Numbered from the stretch's first letter, positions 52,945 to 62,411 are shown. The stretch is 64,000 bases of DNA from Rhodospirillaceae bacterium SYSU D60007 (GCA_003574685.1 QOCQ01000008.1:62001-126000); one strand, 5' to 3'. A program made the numbers and translations. Notes: generated from the sequence alone by a model not told the origin.

Positions 52945-54126
52945 TTACCGGTTCAGTTCGCGCATGGCCTTGTCGAGGCCATCGAGCGTCAGCGGATACA
53001 TGCGCTCGCTCATGAGCTGCTTCAGGAGCTGGATCGAGGGCGTGTACTGCCAGTGCCGCTCCGGCACGGGATTGAGCCACACCGCGCTCTGGTAAAGGTC
53101 GGTCATGCGCTGCATCCAGACCTGGCCCGCTTCTTCGTTCCAGTGCTCGACGCTGCCGCCGGGATAGGCAATCTCGTAGGGGCTCATCGAACCGTCGCCG
53201 ACGAACACCACCTTGTAGTCGGCGGGATAGGTGTGCATGAGCTGCCAGGTCGGAATGAAATCGACATGGCGGCGGCGGTTGTCCTTCCACACCTTCTCGT
53301 ACAGGCAGTTGTGGAAGTAGAAGAACTCCAGGTGCTTGAACTCGGAGCGCGCTGCCGAGAACAGCTCCTCGCAGATCTTGATGTGCGCGTCCATCGAGCC
53401 GCCGATATCGAACAGCACCAGCAGCTTTATCTTGTTGCGCCGCTCCGGGACCATCTTGATGTCGAGGTAGCCGGCATTGTTGGCCGTGCGGCGGATGGTG
53501 TCGGGCAGGTCGAGCTCGACCTCGGCGCCCTCGCGTGTGAACTTGCGTAGCCGGCGCAGCGCCAGCTTGATGTTGCGCGTGCCCAGCTCGACGGTGTCGT
53601 CGAGGTTCTTGTACTCGCGCTTGTCCCACACCTTGACCGCGCGACCCTCCCGGTTCTTGTCCTGGCCGATGCGCACGCCTTCGGGGTTGTAGCCATAGGC
53701 GCCGAACGGCGAGGTGCCGGCCGTGCCGATCCACTTGCTGCCGCCCTGGTGGCGCTTCTGCTGCTCCTCCAGGCGCTTGCGCAGCGTCTCCATCAGCTTT
53801 TCCCAGCCGCCCAGCGCCTCGATCTGCGCCTTCTCCTCATCGGTCAGCAGCTTCTCGGCCAGCTTGCGCAGCCACTCCTCCGGGATCTCGGCGGTAATGC
53901 CCTCCGCGGCCGGCGCTTCCAGCCCCTTGAAGACATGGCCGAACACACGGTCGAACTTGTCGAGGTTGCGCTCGTCCTTCACCAGGATGGCGCGGCTGAG
54001 ATAGTAGAAATCATCCACGCTGTACTCGGCGACGTGCTTGTCCATCGCCTCCATCAGGGCGAGGAACTCCTTGATGGAGACCGGCACCTTGGCCTGCTTC
54101 AGCTCCAGAAAGAAGTTCACGAACAT
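52945..54126 (-). CDS. vWA-domain protein, CoxE-like
   Basis: 393 residues. MFVNFFLELKQAKVPVSIKE opens a helical N-domain; the vWA domain carries a MIDAS DxGxS as LVLFDIGGSMDAHIK, then YFHNCLYEKVW and VVFVGDGSMSPYEIAYPGGS. Such proteins pair with MoxR ATPases as metal- or cofactor-insertion chaperones. Start at 54126; the frame to 54255 is spurious. The MoxR gene lies upstream across a palindromic repeat. Confidence 0.92.
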   Translation of the reverse strand: MFVNFFLELKQAKVPVSIKEFLALMEAMDKHVAEYSVDDFYYLSRAILVKDERNLDKFDRVFGHVFKGLEAPAAEGITAEIPEEWLRKLAEKLLTDEEKAQIEALGGWEKLMETLRKRLEEQQKRHQGGSKWIGTAGTSPFGAYGYNPEGVRIGQDKNREGRAVKVWDKREYKNLDDTVELGTRNIKLALRRLRKFTREGAEVELDLPDTIRRTANNAGYLDIKMVPERRNKIKLLVLFDIGGSMDAHIKICEELFSAARSEFKHLEFFYFHNCLYEKVWKDNRRRHVDFIPTWQLMHTYPADYKVVFVGDGSMSPYEIAYPGGSVEHWNEEAGQVWMQRMTDLYQSAVWLNPVPERHWQYTPSIQLLKQLMSERMYPLTLDGLDKAMRELNR

Positions 54127-54144
54127 GGCGGCCTCCTGTGGCCC

Positions 54145-54217
54145 GGGGGCGCGCCACTCCAGTGGCGCGTCTTCGTCTCGCCCATGGGATAACGCGTCAC
54201 TGGAGTGACGCGCCCCC
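54145..54217. repeat. Double-palindrome repeat in the MoxR-vWA gap
   Basis: Two 26-base arms (54145-54170 and 54192-54217) are inverted copies with two mismatches, a 21-base spacer between them. Each arm is itself a palindrome centred on ACTCCAGT or ACTGGAGT, and the two differences fall at paired positions (C/G in one arm, T/A in the other), so both inner palindromes are kept. That points to a conserved cruciform-type element. Confidence 0.75.
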
Positions 54218-54223
54218 AGCCCT

Positions 54224-55069
54224 TCAGTTCTTCTCCCGCCGCGCCATGAAGGCAAGGCGCTCGAAGAGATGCACGTCCTGCTCGTTCTTCAGCAATGCGC
54301 CGTGCAGCGGCGGGATCAGCTTGGACGGATCCTTGTTGCGCAGCGCCTCGGGCGGCAGGTCCTCGACCATCAGCAGCTTCAGCCAGTCGAGCAGCTCGGA
54401 GGTCGAGGGCTTCTTCTTCAGCCCCGGCACGTCGCGGATGTCATAGAACACCGTCAGCGCCTCCCGCACCAGGCTGCGCTGGATGTCCGGGAAGTGGACG
54501 TTGATGATCTGCATCATCGTCTCACGGTCCGGGAAGCGGATGTAGTGGAAGAAGCAGCGCCGCAGGAAGGCGTCCGGCAGCTCCTTCTCGTTGTTCGAGG
54601 TGATCACCACGATCGGCCGGTGGACTGCCTTCACCACCTCCTGCGTCTCGTAGACGAAGAACTCCATGCGGTCGAGCTCGAGCAGCAAATCGTTGGGGAA
54701 CTCGATATCCGCCTTGTCGATCTCGTCGATCAGCAGCACCGGCCGCGTGGTGCCGGTGAACGCTTCCCACAGCTTGCCGCGCTTGATGTAGTTGCGCACA
54801 TCCTTGACGCGCTCGTCGCCGAGCTGCGAATCGCGCAGGCGGGTGATGGCATCGTATTCGTAGAGGCCCTGCTGCGCCTTGGTCGTGGACTTGATGTGCC
54901 ACTCGATCAGCGGCGCATCGATTGCCTTGGCGATCTCGTGCGCCAGCACGGTCTTGCCGGTGCCGGGCTCGCCCTTGATCAGCAGCGGCCGCTGCAGGGC
55001 GATGGCCGCGTTGACCGCGACCCGCAGGTCTTCGCTGGCCACATAGTCCTTGGTACCGGTGAACTTCAT
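54224..55069 (-). CDS. MoxR-family AAA ATPase
   Basis: 281 residues. The Walker A is LLIKGEPGTGKTVLAHEIAK, Walker B is VLLIDEIDKADIEFPND, and VVITSNNEKELPDAFLRRC is sensor 1 with the Arg finger. MoxR ATPases remodel or activate target enzymes with vWA partners. Upstream of the CoxE-like gene on the same strand. ATG at 55069 (MKFTGTKDYV). Confidence 0.95.
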   Translation of the reverse strand: MKFTGTKDYVASEDLRVAVNAAIALQRPLLIKGEPGTGKTVLAHEIAKAIDAPLIEWHIKSTTKAQQGLYEYDAITRLRDSQLGDERVKDVRNYIKRGKLWEAFTGTTRPVLLIDEIDKADIEFPNDLLLELDRMEFFVYETQEVVKAVHRPIVVITSNNEKELPDAFLRRCFFHYIRFPDRETMMQIINVHFPDIQRSLVREALTVFYDIRDVPGLKKKPSTSELLDWLKLLMVEDLPPEALRNKDPSKLIPPLHGALLKNEQDVHLFERLAFMARREKN

Positions 55070-55236
55070 CTCGCTGCCTCGGCTCAAATCCCGTCAGATC
55101 AAAGGGCAAACTAGAAGCCGACCTGCGGCCGATCAAGCGCGGCTCCGGAAGGCATGGCCGCCATGCGGAACGCCGCGCGAAGGGCACGCATGCGAAGCGA
55201 AGGGGCACAGGGGCAGGTTAGGGGATGGCGGGCGGC

Positions 55237-56976
55237 CTACCCCTCGACCCTGGAAAAGGCCCATTTGACCTTTGCGCCGTCGGGGCCAAGGCCGCCGACC
55301 AGCGCGATCTGGGCCGTACGACGCACGCGCTGCCCCTGGCCCAGCCAGACGCTCTCGGCCAGGGTCATGGTGGCGCCGCTGGCGCGTACCTTCCACCCCT
55401 GCCCCGACGGCAGCCGCAGCAGCGCGCTGGCGCCGGAATGCGCCAGTGAAGCCTTCACGTCGGGATGCAGGTGGAAGCGGATGGCGAACTTGCGACCCAC
55501 CGCCGTGGCCTTGATCGGCTTGCCGTCAACGCCTGCCAGGGTGTCCTCGCCACGTAGGTCAGCGCCATCGGCGGCCAGCCACAACCGCCGCCGGTGTGTG
55601 ACACCGAACAGGGAACGATAGCCGTCGTGGCTGGCCTCCAGCCAGGTGGCGCCTTCCTGCTCGGCCCGCGCCGCGTGCACATTGCTCGCCGGGTATTCGA
55701 GGCCACGGCCCTCGATCAGCTCCGACGAGTTGGTGTCGGCGATGATGGCCGTGGCGTGCGCTGCGGTGAAGCGCATCATGAAGCGCCAGTCGGCGGTCAA
55801 TCCAGGGTAGCTGCCGCAATTGCCGAAGATGCGCTCATTGCCCACTGAGAACTCGGCAGACAGGGTGCCGGCATGGGTGCCCGCATCGAGCCCCTTGGGC
55901 GGCGGTGCGCCGGCATCGATCAGCACCAGGGCTGCGCCGGCGGCCAGACGCGCGAAGCCACCATGCGGGGCCTCCGCCGGCGGCCGCGCACCGTTGCCGG
56001 TCCGCGCCAGCACCAGGTCGATGGCGGCCGGATCGCCGGCATCGGCACCGTTGAACAACGCCAGCCCGCCATCGCCGTGGCGCAGGAAGCGCAGCATCGG
56101 TGCCGCGCGGTCGATCGCGTCCTGCAATGCGGCGGGTGCCGACCGCTCGGCCGACAGCAGCACGGCGCGGATGTCGATCAGATCGCGCAGCGCCGCGAGC
56201 TGGGCTTGCGCACTGCGGTCGGCCACTGTGCCGTCAGGCAGCACGATGCGCGGCAACGCCGCGGCAAGTCGCGTGAGGGTACGCGCCAGCCGCCGTTCGC
56301 GTAGCGGACTGTCGCGCACAAAGGCGGCATCCACCACCACGGCCGCCTTGAGCAGGGCGAGGCCGCGCGCGCCGCTGGCTGCCTGCGCCAGCCGGCGCTC
56401 CAGATGCCGGCGCTGGCGTGCCAGGCTGTCAACAAATGCAGCGGCAAAGCCTGGCGGCGCACCGGCAGCCAAAAAATCGTAGTGGCGCACCCAGTTGGCG
56501 AGTCGCGCCGCCAGGACCTTGTCGCTCCAGGCGACGGGGGACCAGCGGCTGTTGGCGGTGATCCAGTCCGCAATGCTCTGGGCGCCGGCGCGCGCCGCCA
56601 CTGCATCGCCGCGTTCGCGCAGATCGCGCAGCCAGTCGAAGGCATGCAGGCCGCCCAGCCAGAGCGGGTCGGCATCCGGTCTGTGCCAGGGATGGGGGCC
56701 AAGAGCGGCTGTCTGGCCGCCCGCCGTCAATCGGCCGCCCAGCAGCGCCTCGGCCCGGTCCGGATCGCCTGGCCAGGGATCCGGAGCCACCGCAAGAAAG
56801 GATGACGGTGGCCGGCCGTGCAGGCTTAGCCCGTACAGAGGCGATCGATACCACGCCTCGCGCAACGTTTCGGTCAAGGGACGGGCTGCGCGTGCACCCG
56901 TTCCTGCGCCGGCTGCTTCGTCCGGCACCTCCGGGCTTGCCGCGCTCTTGGCCATCAGGCTCGCCGCTCCGGTCAT
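55237..56976 (-). CDS. Heparinase II/III-like protein
   Basis: 579 residues with the architecture of heparinase II/III-like polysaccharide lyases. The N-terminal alpha-alpha barrel carries WHRPDADPLWLGGLHAFDWL and NSRWSPVAWSDKVLAARLAN. The C-terminal beta domain carries FSVGNERIFGNCGSYPG, FTAAHATAIIADTNSSELIE and RRRLWLAADGADLRGEDTLA. The protein has an acidic/proline opening without a clear signal peptide. Its substrate is unknown; such genes lie near rsmB in some relatives. ATG at 56976. Confidence 0.85.
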   Translation of the reverse strand: MTGAASLMAKSAASPEVPDEAAGAGTGARAARPLTETLREAWYRSPLYGLSLHGRPPSSFLAVAPDPWPGDPDRAEALLGGRLTAGGQTAALGPHPWHRPDADPLWLGGLHAFDWLRDLRERGDAVAARAGAQSIADWITANSRWSPVAWSDKVLAARLANWVRHYDFLAAGAPPGFAAAFVDSLARQRRHLERRLAQAASGARGLALLKAAVVVDAAFVRDSPLRERRLARTLTRLAAALPRIVLPDGTVADRSAQAQLAALRDLIDIRAVLLSAERSAPAALQDAIDRAAPMLRFLRHGDGGLALFNGADAGDPAAIDLVLARTGNGARPPAEAPHGGFARLAAGAALVLIDAGAPPPKGLDAGTHAGTLSAEFSVGNERIFGNCGSYPGLTADWRFMMRFTAAHATAIIADTNSSELIEGRGLEYPASNVHAARAEQEGATWLEASHDGYRSLFGVTHRRRLWLAADGADLRGEDTLAGVDGKPIKATAVGRKFAIRFHLHPDVKASLAHSGASALLRLPSGQGWKVRASGATMTLAESVWLGQGQRVRRTAQIALVGGLGPDGAKVKWAFSRVEG

Positions 56977-57137
56977 TGTCACCCCGAGTCGGAAACCCTG
57001 CCGCGCCGGTCAGAGGGGAGACCAACGACGGCGGCGTCACCGCCCAGGAAAACAAAAGCGGTACCGCGCTATGGAGGTAACATCGGATGGAGTCCGGGGC
57101 AAGGTGCCGTATCGAGCGCTGGCTCCGGGTCTTGCGC

Positions 57138-57986
57138 CTAGAGATGGCCGGGCAGCGGCAGCTCGGCCACCTGCGCACCGAACCAGGCTTGTGGCTGCGA
57201 GGGAGCCACCCCCAGCTCGCGTTCGCGCGCGTCCACGCAGGGCAGGGTGCGGTCGAACACCTCTCTCCAGGTCCGGGCGCCGGCGTCGATCGCGCGGATC
57301 ATGCAGCGGTCGAAGTTCACATAGCGGTCGGTGGTGGTCGCGCCGTAGGACACGCGGCCGCGCGCCGAGGCGGCGAGAATGATGCGATTGTCGCCTCTCA
57401 GTGCCGACGTAATGAAGGCGCCGGTGCCGCAGCCCGAAAGGATCAGAACCGTGGGTCGCTCGCCGCATTCGGCATCGACCATGCGCGACAGCTCGCGCGG
57501 ACTGAGGTAGCCGCGGTCGGCCGACAGGTAGATGCCGCGTTCGTTTGCGTGCGAACTGATGAACACCAGGCAGGCGTCACCCCCCGTCGAGCCCAGCGCA
57601 CCCAGCGCACGGCGCATTTCGCGCTCGCGCGCCGGCAGGGCATTGCCGCTGTCATAGATGCCGGTGGAGTGCAGCACGGCGACGCGCTGCACGCCGTTGC
57701 CGCGCAGACGATCGGCCAGGGCCGAAGCGGCGTTGTTGTAGGAATCGATGAGGTGATGGCCGCCAACCAGCACGGCCTTCCAACCCGCGGCCGCCACGCG
57801 CGGCATGACCGACGCCGGCAGGGCCGCCACAGCGCTGCTTCGATCGGCCGAATGCCAGGTCAAGGTCTGGGAAACGCGAGGTGCCTGCCCGTCCTGGGCG
57901 GCAGTGGCGCCGGCGAAGGCGGCGGCGGCAAATATGCCAGACCCGGCCGCGCGCAGAACGCGCGCAAAATTACTAAAATATTTCAT
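57138..57986 (-). CDS. Exported caspase-fold (peptidase C13-like) protein
   Basis: 282 residues with a signal peptide (FAAAAFAGATAAQ). It resembles clan CD cysteine peptidases: AVLVGGHHLIDSYNNAASAL is the first strand region, the catalytic His is in FISSHANERGIYLS and the catalytic Cys in ILSGCGTGAFITSAL. Family C13 (legumain-like) fits best. The ATG at 57986 is followed upstream by an A/T-rich promoter region (57987-58119). Confidence 0.78.
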   Translation of the reverse strand: MKYFSNFARVLRAAGSGIFAAAAFAGATAAQDGQAPRVSQTLTWHSADRSSAVAALPASVMPRVAAAGWKAVLVGGHHLIDSYNNAASALADRLRGNGVQRVAVLHSTGIYDSGNALPAREREMRRALGALGSTGGDACLVFISSHANERGIYLSADRGYLSPRELSRMVDAECGERPTVLILSGCGTGAFITSALRGDNRIILAASARGRVSYGATTTDRYVNFDRCMIRAIDAGARTWREVFDRTLPCVDARERELGVAPSQPQAWFGAQVAELPLPGHL

Positions 57987-58119
57987 GTACTTAAATACCT
58001 AAGCCGCGAATATGCGTGAGAGCATTCACCTCCTCATGCTTTGGCTCAAGTTTGAATCAGTCCAATTACCCATTCCGGGCAATGATTCACGAATTATTAC
58101 TGATGAATTGACAATACCC

Positions 58120-58641
58120 TCATTCCTGCGGATAGCGCCACGGCCGCTCTGGCTGTGCGGCGGCTTCATCGATCGTCCACTGCGGCAGCGATAGTCCGGC
58201 AGTCACGTCGCTGAACACCATGCGCACGCGCGTGCCGATGCCGACGCGCCGCACCATCTCGGGCGGCGCCAGCGTGCCGTCCGGCGTAGCGAGGTTGCCC
58301 AGCACCCGCAGCGCCTCGTGTTCCGTTGGCTTGCCTTTCTGCGTATCGAGCTCGACCAGCAGCACGAGGTAGGGCGTATGCCTTTTGAACGCCGGCTGGA
58401 TGGCGTGATGCACCTCCGTATAGGAATGCACCGCCCCCTTGCCCTCGACCGGCACCCAGGCCGATTTCGGGCTCATGCACCAGGGACAGGCCGTGGTCGG
58501 CGGATAGCGCAGCAGGCCGCAGCGCTCGCAGCGCTGCAGGTGGAATTGGTGCGCGGCGCAATGCTTGAAATACGCCAGGTTCTCGACGTCGAGATCGTTG
58601 ATGTCGAGCGGCATGCCCAGATAGTCGGCCTGGATCGCCAT
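58120..58641 (-). CDS. DUF35 / Zn-ribbon OB-fold protein
   Basis: 173 residues. The rubredoxin-like zinc ribbon is RCERCGLLRYPPTTACPWC (two CxxC), and an OB-fold follows (YTEVHHAIQPAFKRHTPYLV). Such proteins form complexes with thiolase-fold partners. The gene starts 19 bases after the thiolase-fold gene stop, on the same strand. Confidence 0.9.
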   Translation of the reverse strand: MAIQADYLGMPLDINDLDVENLAYFKHCAAHQFHLQRCERCGLLRYPPTTACPWCMSPKSAWVPVEGKGAVHSYTEVHHAIQPAFKRHTPYLVLLVELDTQKGKPTEHEALRVLGNLATPDGTLAPPEMVRRVGIGTRVRMVFSDVTAGLSLPQWTIDEAAAQPERPWRYPQE

Positions 58642-58660
58642 GGTCCCCTCCTTCCCCTGA

Positions 58661-59917
58661 TCAGCCGCGCCGCATGACCATGGCCGAGCCGGTGCCCGGC
58701 ATCGCCCAGCCGAGATTGGCGCTCACCTCGCAGCGCTTCACCTGCCGGCAGCCGCCCTCGCGATAGTCATAGGTGTGCTGCCGCTTGCCGTCAGGCCCCA
58801 CGGGACACGAATCGTCGGCATCGTGCCGGAGCTGACGCACGTTCTCGACCACCATGTTCACGCCGTGCGTGTAGCCCTCGCACAGATGCCCGCCGCTGGT
58901 GTTGTTGGGCCGCCGCCCGCCCAGCCGGATGGTGCCGTCGCTGACATAGGCGCCGCCCTCGCCCTTCTTGCAGAAGCCGTAGTCTTCGAGCTGCAGCATG
59001 GTCGTGAAGGTGAAGGCGTCGTAGGAGCCGGTGATGTCCACATCCTCCGGCCCCACGCCCGAATTGGGCCACAGGATCTCGCGCGCGTAGTAGCCGGCCA
59101 CCGTCGAGATCGGCCCGGTCTGGTAGTGCATGTCCAGCCGCGGCTTGCTGCAGCGGCCCACGACGCCCCGGATCAGCACCGGGTGATGGCGGCAGTCGCG
59201 CGCGCGATCGGCGCTGGTGACAATGATGGCCGTGCCGTTGTCGGTCTCCACGCAGCAATCCAGCAGGTGCAGCGGCTTGCAGATGATGCGGCTCTTCAGC
59301 ACGTCCTCGACCGTGACGCGCTCCTTGTAGAACGCCTTGGGGTTGTTCGAGGCGTGCTCGCTGTGGATCGCCTTCACGGCCGCGACCTGCGCCGGCGTGG
59401 TGCCGTAGTCGTACATGTGGCGCATGAAGGTGGGCGCGAACATCTGCCCCGCGCTCTGCCAGCCATAGGCGCGGCCGTGCAGCATGTCGCCCGACACCGG
59501 CGCCACCGCGCGCACGCCGGTGCCGCCGATGCGCACCTGCGAGAAGCCGTTCATCGCACGGAAGATCACCACCGTCCTGCACATGCCGGCCTCGATCAGG
59601 CCCATGGCCATGCCGACCAGCGCCTCGGTCGAGGAGCCGCCGCCGAACACGTCCATGTAGAAGTTCAGTCGCAGCCCGAGATCGCCCGAGATGAAGGTGG
59701 AGAACGTCGAATCGCCCGACTGGTAGGACAGCATGCCATCGACGTCGGACGCCTTCAGCCCGGCATCCTCGATGGCGTTGCGCACCGCCCAGGTGCCGAG
59801 CGCGCGCGTGCTGATGCCCGAGCCGCGCGTGTAGGTGGTCTCGCCGACGCCGACGATGGCGTACTTATCGCGGAGATATTTCGGGCTGGTGGTATCGGTG
59901 TCGGCCGGCAGCGGCAC
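58661..59917 (-). CDS. Thiolase-fold protein lacking the nucleophilic Cys
   Basis: 418 residues of the SCPx/thiolase superfamily. YAIVGVGETTYTRGSGISTR opens it. The position of the thiolase nucleophile (normally CxS after the first strand) reads GGGSSTEAL, and the C-terminal second-Cys motif is absent. Conserved blocks are SYDAFTFTTMLQLEDYGFCK and NNTSGGHLCEGYTHGVNMVV. With the DUF35 partner this resembles Ltp2-type aldolases, but the reaction is inferred only. Confidence 0.88.
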   Translation of the reverse strand: MPLPADTDTTSPKYLRDKYAIVGVGETTYTRGSGISTRALGTWAVRNAIEDAGLKASDVDGMLSYQSGDSTFSTFISGDLGLRLNFYMDVFGGGSSTEALVGMAMGLIEAGMCRTVVIFRAMNGFSQVRIGGTGVRAVAPVSGDMLHGRAYGWQSAGQMFAPTFMRHMYDYGTTPAQVAAVKAIHSEHASNNPKAFYKERVTVEDVLKSRIICKPLHLLDCCVETDNGTAIIVTSADRARDCRHHPVLIRGVVGRCSKPRLDMHYQTGPISTVAGYYAREILWPNSGVGPEDVDITGSYDAFTFTTMLQLEDYGFCKKGEGGAYVSDGTIRLGGRRPNNTSGGHLCEGYTHGVNMVVENVRQLRHDADDSCPVGPDGKRQHTYDYREGGCRQVKRCEVSANLGWAMPGTGSAMVMRRG

Positions 59918-60232
59918 GGCGCTCCTCCCTCGGCGTTGACGCCACCTCCGGTGCGAGGCGGCACACTCACGATAGACAGGATGCGCCCGCCCTGTGCTCC
60001 GTCACCAGCGCAAGGCTGGTGTGATGCGAAGACGATGCCTTTCAGCGACAAATTTTTGCACGCCATCGCGACGGAGGGTCATCTTGGGCCGAGTTGGCTT
60101 GCGAAGATCATGTAACGGCTAGTCTGAACGACAGACGTCCGCTAAAATTTGCATAATGCACGGATGCTGCACGCACTACACGTTTTGTAGTGCGTGGCTT
60201 CAGACCAGCCGGCTCTACTGGTGGACTCAAGA
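59918..60232. other. 315-base gap ahead of the accessory patch
   Basis: No gene. CACCAGC / GCTGGTG forms a small hairpin near 60003-60021, and an 11-bp hairpin lies at 60170-60196. The sequence becomes noticeably richer in A/T from about 60040 on, where the accessory region begins. Confidence 0.55.
60170..60196. repeat. Perfect 11-bp hairpin upstream of the OLD-like relic
   Basis: CACGCACTACA (60170-60180), loop CGTTT, TGTAGTGCGTG (60186-60196). Possible operator or terminator; it sits at the left edge of the A/T-richer patch. Confidence 0.55.
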
Positions 60233-61325
60233 ATGCTCGAATCCATTTCTCTGAAGTTCTCAGAGCTTTCTGAGGCGCTTGTCATACCAGCCCAAGGGGT
60301 CACGGTCTTTGTTGGCCCCAACAACTCCGGAAAAAGCCTGGTTCTCCGTGAAATAGAGCATGACATTTCCCGTCATGGCAGGACTACAACGAAGATCCTC
60401 AACGATTTTGAGATTGTTTGGCTCAGCGAGGACCAACTCAACGGGGACATCGCCGAGCTGACCAAAAAAGCTCCGCCAGGGACATCCGCGGATCATGTCT
60501 ATGTCGGCCGCTTCACCCCAGACGGAAATCTCGATGCGGGTAGTGTACCTCATAGAGAACTCCGCATGTTCATGAAGGGCCGCACGGAGAAGCGGTGGTT
60601 ACTCGAACGGCAAATCCAAGGGAAAGATCGTTGACTCGGCTGTCCTCACCAAGTTGTTCAAGGCGCCGCTTCTTCGGAGCGCAAATGTCATTTCTGCTCT
60701 ATTCCATGATGGGGTCGTCGTAACCGAGTCGGACAATGATCGTGCTTTCTATGCGGAAGTCTATTACCGCTTGGTTGAACAGGAGAAACGTTATCCTTCA
60801 CTTCTTTTTGTGAACGCCCAAAACAAGCAAACCATCCGGGACATTATCGGCCCGCTCCGCGAATTCGGAGTTCCGGCAGCAGCTATAGTCGACGTCGACA
60901 TATTGAAGGACGGTGGTGGAAATTGGATACCTTGGCTTGAGGCAGCCCATGTCCCCACCGCCAGCCGCATCGGCTTGGGCCATCAGCGCGCCAGTCTGCA
61001 TAAGCGATTCACTGATCTTGATCTGAATATGGAGGACGGCGGCATCATGCAATTGGAGAGAGAGGACCAAGCTGCCGCAAACGACTTCTTTGATCAACTC
61101 CAGCAGTACGGCATCTTTATCGTGCGCAACGGTGAGGTGGAGTCCTGGCTCTCCGACCTTGGCATTAAATCGAAGAAGGCTGCATGGACGGTTGAGGTAC
61201 TTGAAAGGATGGGGACTGATCCGAACGATGCTGCCTATGTGAAACCTGGAGTTGGCGACGTGTGGGACTTCATGCGCCAGGTTGTCCACTGGGTCAGAGA
61301 TCCGCAGCGCAAAGGTACTGATTGA
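60233..61325 (+). pseudogene. Broken OLD-like ATPase/TOPRIM nuclease gene
   Basis: The N-terminal part (ATG 60233) has the ABC-type Walker A VFVGPNNSGKSLVLREIEHD and ends out of frame near 60600-60634. The C-terminal part resumes in another frame (about 60600 onward) with a TOPRIM domain, GVVVTESDNDRAFYAEVYY, and the acidic VDVDIL motif, ending at 61325. The segment with the ABC signature and Walker B (about 200 residues in relatives) is missing, so both a frameshift and an internal deletion affect it. Base use is A/T-richer than the flanks. Likely a decayed defence-type gene. Confidence 0.75.
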
Positions 61326-61444
61326 AGAACGGTTGGGCGTTAATTGGGTTTGATCGTCATCACAGCGACGTTGTTCACCCCATGCCTCATCTCTCCGAGC
61401 ATCAACTCGGCGCATTGGCAACTTCGGTAGCCGACCAGCGACTC

Positions 61445-61609
61445 GCGCACGGAACTTCTTTCGCCTCGAGGTCAGGTACTTATCGTCCGTGGCTGGCGGC
61501 TTGCCAACGCCGGCCTGCTTGAGGATGCTGAGGGCCTGTGCCCATCGGCACGGTTGCACTCTTCGAAGTAGCTCTCCATGCGGATTACCGAGAACTCGTC
61601 CGCCACCGC
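61445..61609 (-). pseudogene. Truncated, frameshifted antitoxin remnant
   Basis: The reverse strand reads AVADEFSVIRMESYFEECNR, matching the VAVAEKLSAIRTESYFEE part of the antitoxin encoded at 62412-62708. The homology then continues in another frame as QALSILKQAGVGKPPATDD, matching KALAILRRAGLGNRPVPGDE; one base is missing between them (near 61526). The N-terminal half is absent, cut off just beyond the lipoprotein gene's 3' end. A decayed second copy of the antitoxin gene. Confidence 0.7.
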
Positions 61610-61624
61610 GAAAAGCGCGGTGCG

Positions 61625-62083
61625 CTAGCGGTTGAGCGGCGGGAACGTCACGGTCGCCGGGTTGGGGCTCAGCGGATCTGAGGGCGTGGGAATGGTCGTG
61701 CCCCCGGGGAGCGGGAACGTCGTGTATCCCGGCGTGGGGATGGTCGTGGCGTCAGGCCGCATCGGGATGCTCGGCAGGCCGGGCGCGATGCCCGTGTACG
61801 GGCGCGACGGGCTGAGCGGGACTGGAGGGGGAGGCGGGCTCGAAGAACCGCGCGTGCCCGGACGGTTCATCCTAGCTGGCGGTTCATGCACGAGGCCCGG
61901 GCTGGCGCGCTGGCGTCCCGCGCGATATTCCTGGATGGTTTCGTCAATCGTCTGCGTGGGCACATTGCCATCGCCCCGTTCCGGCGGGCCGACGGGCGCA
62001 CGCACATCGGCGCACGCGCTCATCATCGCCAGCGCCGCGCCGGCCAACAGCGATATCCGGATCGCTTCTGACGTTCCGGCCAT
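61625..62083 (-). CDS. Proline-rich lipoprotein
   Basis: 152 residues. The ATG at 62083 (MAGTSEAIRISLLAGAALAM) gives a signal ending in a MSAC lipobox. The C-terminal two-thirds is Pro/Thr/Gly-rich (SSPPPPPVPLSPSRPYTGIA), likely extended and surface-exposed or periplasmic. No family recognised. It lies between the antitoxin remnant and the intact antitoxin gene on the same strand. Confidence 0.65.
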   Translation of the reverse strand: MAGTSEAIRISLLAGAALAMMSACADVRAPVGPPERGDGNVPTQTIDETIQEYRAGRQRASPGLVHEPPARMNRPGTRGSSSPPPPPVPLSPSRPYTGIAPGLPSIPMRPDATTIPTPGYTTFPLPGGTTIPTPSDPLSPNPATVTFPPLNR

Positions 62084-62411
62084 GACCCGATCTCCGCACG
62101 GTTCCTCTGTAGACGTTGGCACCAGAGGGACGTGTTTCAACCGACGCCGCACTGGAGGCCATTCCCCAACTTTTCGTTGGGGGAGGAAGCGCTGCGCTCG
62201 CGGGACAGATACGCGGGCGTGGAGGAATTGATCGTACCGCCCAGGGTTACGCGATCGTGATCCCATTCATTTCGCGATGTGCCGCGACAGTGCTGCGAGT
62301 GAAGCGGCATACCTGGTATCGGATTGCGCCCTTGCTCGGCATCGATGGCGCGAGGACTCATCGAAACGCCCATCGTGCCGTGGCCGAGATACGATCTTCT
62401 GTTGCGGATGC
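62084..62411. other. 328-base gap upstream of the lipoprotein gene
   Basis: Nothing convincing. A CCCCAAC / GTTGGGG hairpin with a TTTTC loop lies at 62164-62182. Frames on both strands are open but have no recognisable domain or ribosome site. Confidence 0.5.

Noticed and set aside
58775-60115. 446-codon open frame on the plus strand over the thiolase-fold gene
   Set aside because: His/Arg/Ala-rich shadow of the real minus-strand gene.
60194-60232. GTG start for the OLD-like gene at 60194
   Set aside because: It falls within the right arm of the 60170-60196 hairpin, and the ATG at 60233 fits the family N-terminus better.
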